From NCBI GenBank assembly GCA_022865685.1, contig JALHUB010000127.1, forward strand, positions 1 through 13,855: a stretch of DNA of 13,855 bases, given 5' to 3'. Numbering within the stretch: position 1 is the first letter of the stretch; each line of letters opens with the position of its first letter. A program made the translations under genes and the position numbers. This DNA is from Dehalococcoidia bacterium (GTDB lineage Bacteria > Chloroflexota > Dehalococcoidia > DSTF01 > JALHUB01). This document shows positions 12,584 through 13,855 of this stretch, piece after piece. The notes under the pieces were generated by a model. That model worked only from the letters and a program-made list of their open reading frames with translations. It had not been told where the DNA came from and ran no database searches.

Positions 12584-13855
12584 TCTTCCTCCTCGTCTTC
12601 GGCGGGCGCGCCGTCTTCACGGAAGATGCGCACCCGGCGCAGCGGCTCGCGCCCGGAGCTGCGAGAGGAGAGGCTGTACTTCTGGGCAAGCTGATGCTGC
12701 AGGCGGCGAATGTAGGAGTTCTGCGGCGACAACTCGATCTCGCCGTCGCTGGCCATGACCTGCGAGATTGCCTTCTCCGCTTCTTGCAGCGCCGCGGCCA
12801 CGGGGTCGAAGCGGCCCTGGTCTCCGCGAAGCGACAGCAGGCTCTGCTCCATCTGCGATATCGTGTTGCTCCTGAGGACGTAGACAGGCAACCCGCGGGC
12901 TTCGGCTTCGCGCAGGGCCTGCGGCTTGCGTCGATAGAAGGTGCGGAGCGTCATGACCACGTCGGCCTCGCCCAGGTGCTCGCTGACCGTCGCCGGCGAA
13001 GCCGTCTGGTGGATGGCCTGTTCCAGCCGCTTCCGCGATATGCCGAAGGGATAGACCCGGCGGGTGAGGCTCGATGGCCGGACCGGCTGCGGCGTGCCCC
13101 AGGTCTCCAGGTCGGCTTCTTCTCCATGCAAGTCAGCCGCGGACAGGCGCCGGACCTTCCCCTCCGAATCGAGCTCACGCACCTCTGCCGGCACCTGGTA
13201 GCCGCGCAGGATGGCGTCGACGGTCTCCGCGACGTTCGGGTGGACGGCTACTCTATCGAACGTCTGTATCTCCACCACCACGTCGAAGGAGGGCGGCGCC
13301 TTTCGTTCGAGGATGGACTTCTGGGTGCCGCGGCGTCGCGCCTCTTCATCGCCGAGGGTAACCGACTGGATGCCGCCGACGAGGTCCGCCAGCGTCGGGT
13401 TCATCATCAGGTTCTCCAGCATGTTGCCGTGGGCGGTCGCGACGAGCTGGACGCCCCTTTCGGCGATGGTGCGGGCGGCGGCAGCCTCCAGCTCGGTGCC
13501 AATCTCGTCGATTACGATGACCTCCGGCATGTGGTTCTCCACCGCTTCGATCATCACGGCGTGCTGCTGGTTCGGCGTCTTGACCTGCATGCGACGGGAG
13601 CTGCCGATTGCCGGATGCGGGATGTCGCCGTCGCCGGCGATCTCGTTCGACGTATCGACGATGATGACGCGCTTGTTCATGTCGTCGGCGAGGACGCGCG
13701 CCACCTCTCGGAGCATCGTCGTCTTGCCGACGCCCGGCCGGCCGAGCAGTAGCGTGCTCTTGCCGGTGCGGATGATGTCCTCGATGACGCGTATCGTGCC
13801 AAAGACGGCGCGCCCGACGCGGCAGGTGAGCCCGACGATGCGTCCGAGTCGATTC
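12580..13855 (-). CDS. R3H-domain AAA ATPase, Ycf45/SpoIIIAA-like (5' end outside window)
   Basis: The frame is open to the window edge, giving 424 residues; the start is beyond 13855. Walker A GRPGVGKTT is encoded just upstream of 13716, and Walker B is VIVIDEIGTE. Between and after them come DTSNEIAGDGDIPHPAIG and ATAHGNMLENLM, features shared with SpoIIIAA-type and cyanobacterial/plastid Ycf45 ATPases. A long linker follows. The C-terminus carries an R3H domain, single-strand nucleic-acid binding, with the RRLQHQLA signature (Arg-x3-His) followed by SSRSSGREPLRRVRIF, and an acidic tail. Expected to be a cytoplasmic ATPase acting on nucleic acid; the substrate is not known. It is the first gene seen of the operon with tmk and the SDR gene and overlaps tmk by 4 bp. 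Confidence 0.9.
   Translation of the reverse strand, partial: NRLGRIVGLTCRVGRAVFGTIRVIEDIIRTGKSTLLLGRPGVGKTTMLREVARVLADDMNKRVIIVDTSNEIAGDGDIPHPAIGSSRRMQVKTPNQQHAVMIEAVENHMPEVIVIDEIGTELEAAAARTIAERGVQLVATAHGNMLENLMMNPTLADLVGGIQSVTLGDEEARRRGTQKSILERKAPPSFDVVVEIQTFDRVAVHPNVAETVDAILRGYQVPAEVRELDSEGKVRRLSAADLHGEEADLETWGTPQPVRPSSLTRRVYPFGISRKRLEQAIHQTASPATVSEHLGEADVVMTLRTFYRRKPQALREAEARGLPVYVLRSNTISQMEQSLLSLRGDQGRFDPVAAALQEAEKAISQVMASDGEIELSPQNSYIRRLQHQLAQKYSLSSRSSGREPLRRVRIFREDGAPAEDEEEE

Noticed and set aside
12694..13752. Open frame of 352 codons on the plus strand
   Set aside because: Antisense to the R3H ATPase gene; composition typical of a GC-rich shadow frame.
1..13855. CRISPR arrays, insertion sequences, phage genes
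   Set aside because: No repeated spacer-like units, transposase motifs or phage structural genes were seen on either strand.

Overview
GC-rich bacterial chromosome segment holding 14 protein genes, one RNA gene and one riboswitch; no phage, transposon or CRISPR. Most genes have clear GGAGG-type ribosome binding sites, and several start with GTG or TTG. A Bacillus-type LexA box (GAAC-N4-GTTC), a c-di-AMP riboswitch, a selenocysteine tRNA and an R3H-ATPase/thymidylate kinase pair suit a monoderm-type, GC-rich lineage. Chloroflexota (Dehalococcoidia-like) is my best guess, but this is inference and not proved by the sequence.

Left part (1-3360): the 3' two thirds of thioredoxin reductase; a selenocysteine tRNA (selC, 642-739); holA (DNA polymerase III delta); lexA convergent with it, the two stop codons sharing a CTAG palindrome; a LexA operator and promoter; and a divergent PIG-L family deacetylase. 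Middle (3411-8039): a hybrid histidine kinase reading left, divergent over 365 bp from a FliA/WhiG-type sigma factor reading right; then a Gfo/Idh/MocA-type oxidoreductase lacking the usual EKP motif, convergent with csrA. Right-middle (8297-10786, all minus strand): a helical hypothetical protein behind a NarL-type response regulator, a small Cys/His protein, a DUF3870-like protein and a small zinc ribbon. Upstream of the zinc ribbon lie a well matched c-di-AMP (ydaO/yuaA) riboswitch and a strong sigma-70 promoter. Right end (11062-13855, minus): an R3H-domain ATPase (running off the window), tmk and an SDR protein with a degenerate active site, in one operon.

The stretch from about 3.4 to 11 kb is rich in regulators: a two-component kinase, a response regulator, an alternative sigma factor, CsrA and a c-di-AMP riboswitch. 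The csrA leader carries several GGA triplets and a perfect GCCGATAA (sigma-28-type -10 box), which raises the possibility that the FliA-like sigma in the same window drives csrA. The best supported non-protein findings are the tRNA-Sec and the c-di-AMP riboswitch ahead of a 69-residue zinc-ribbon gene, an unusual target.
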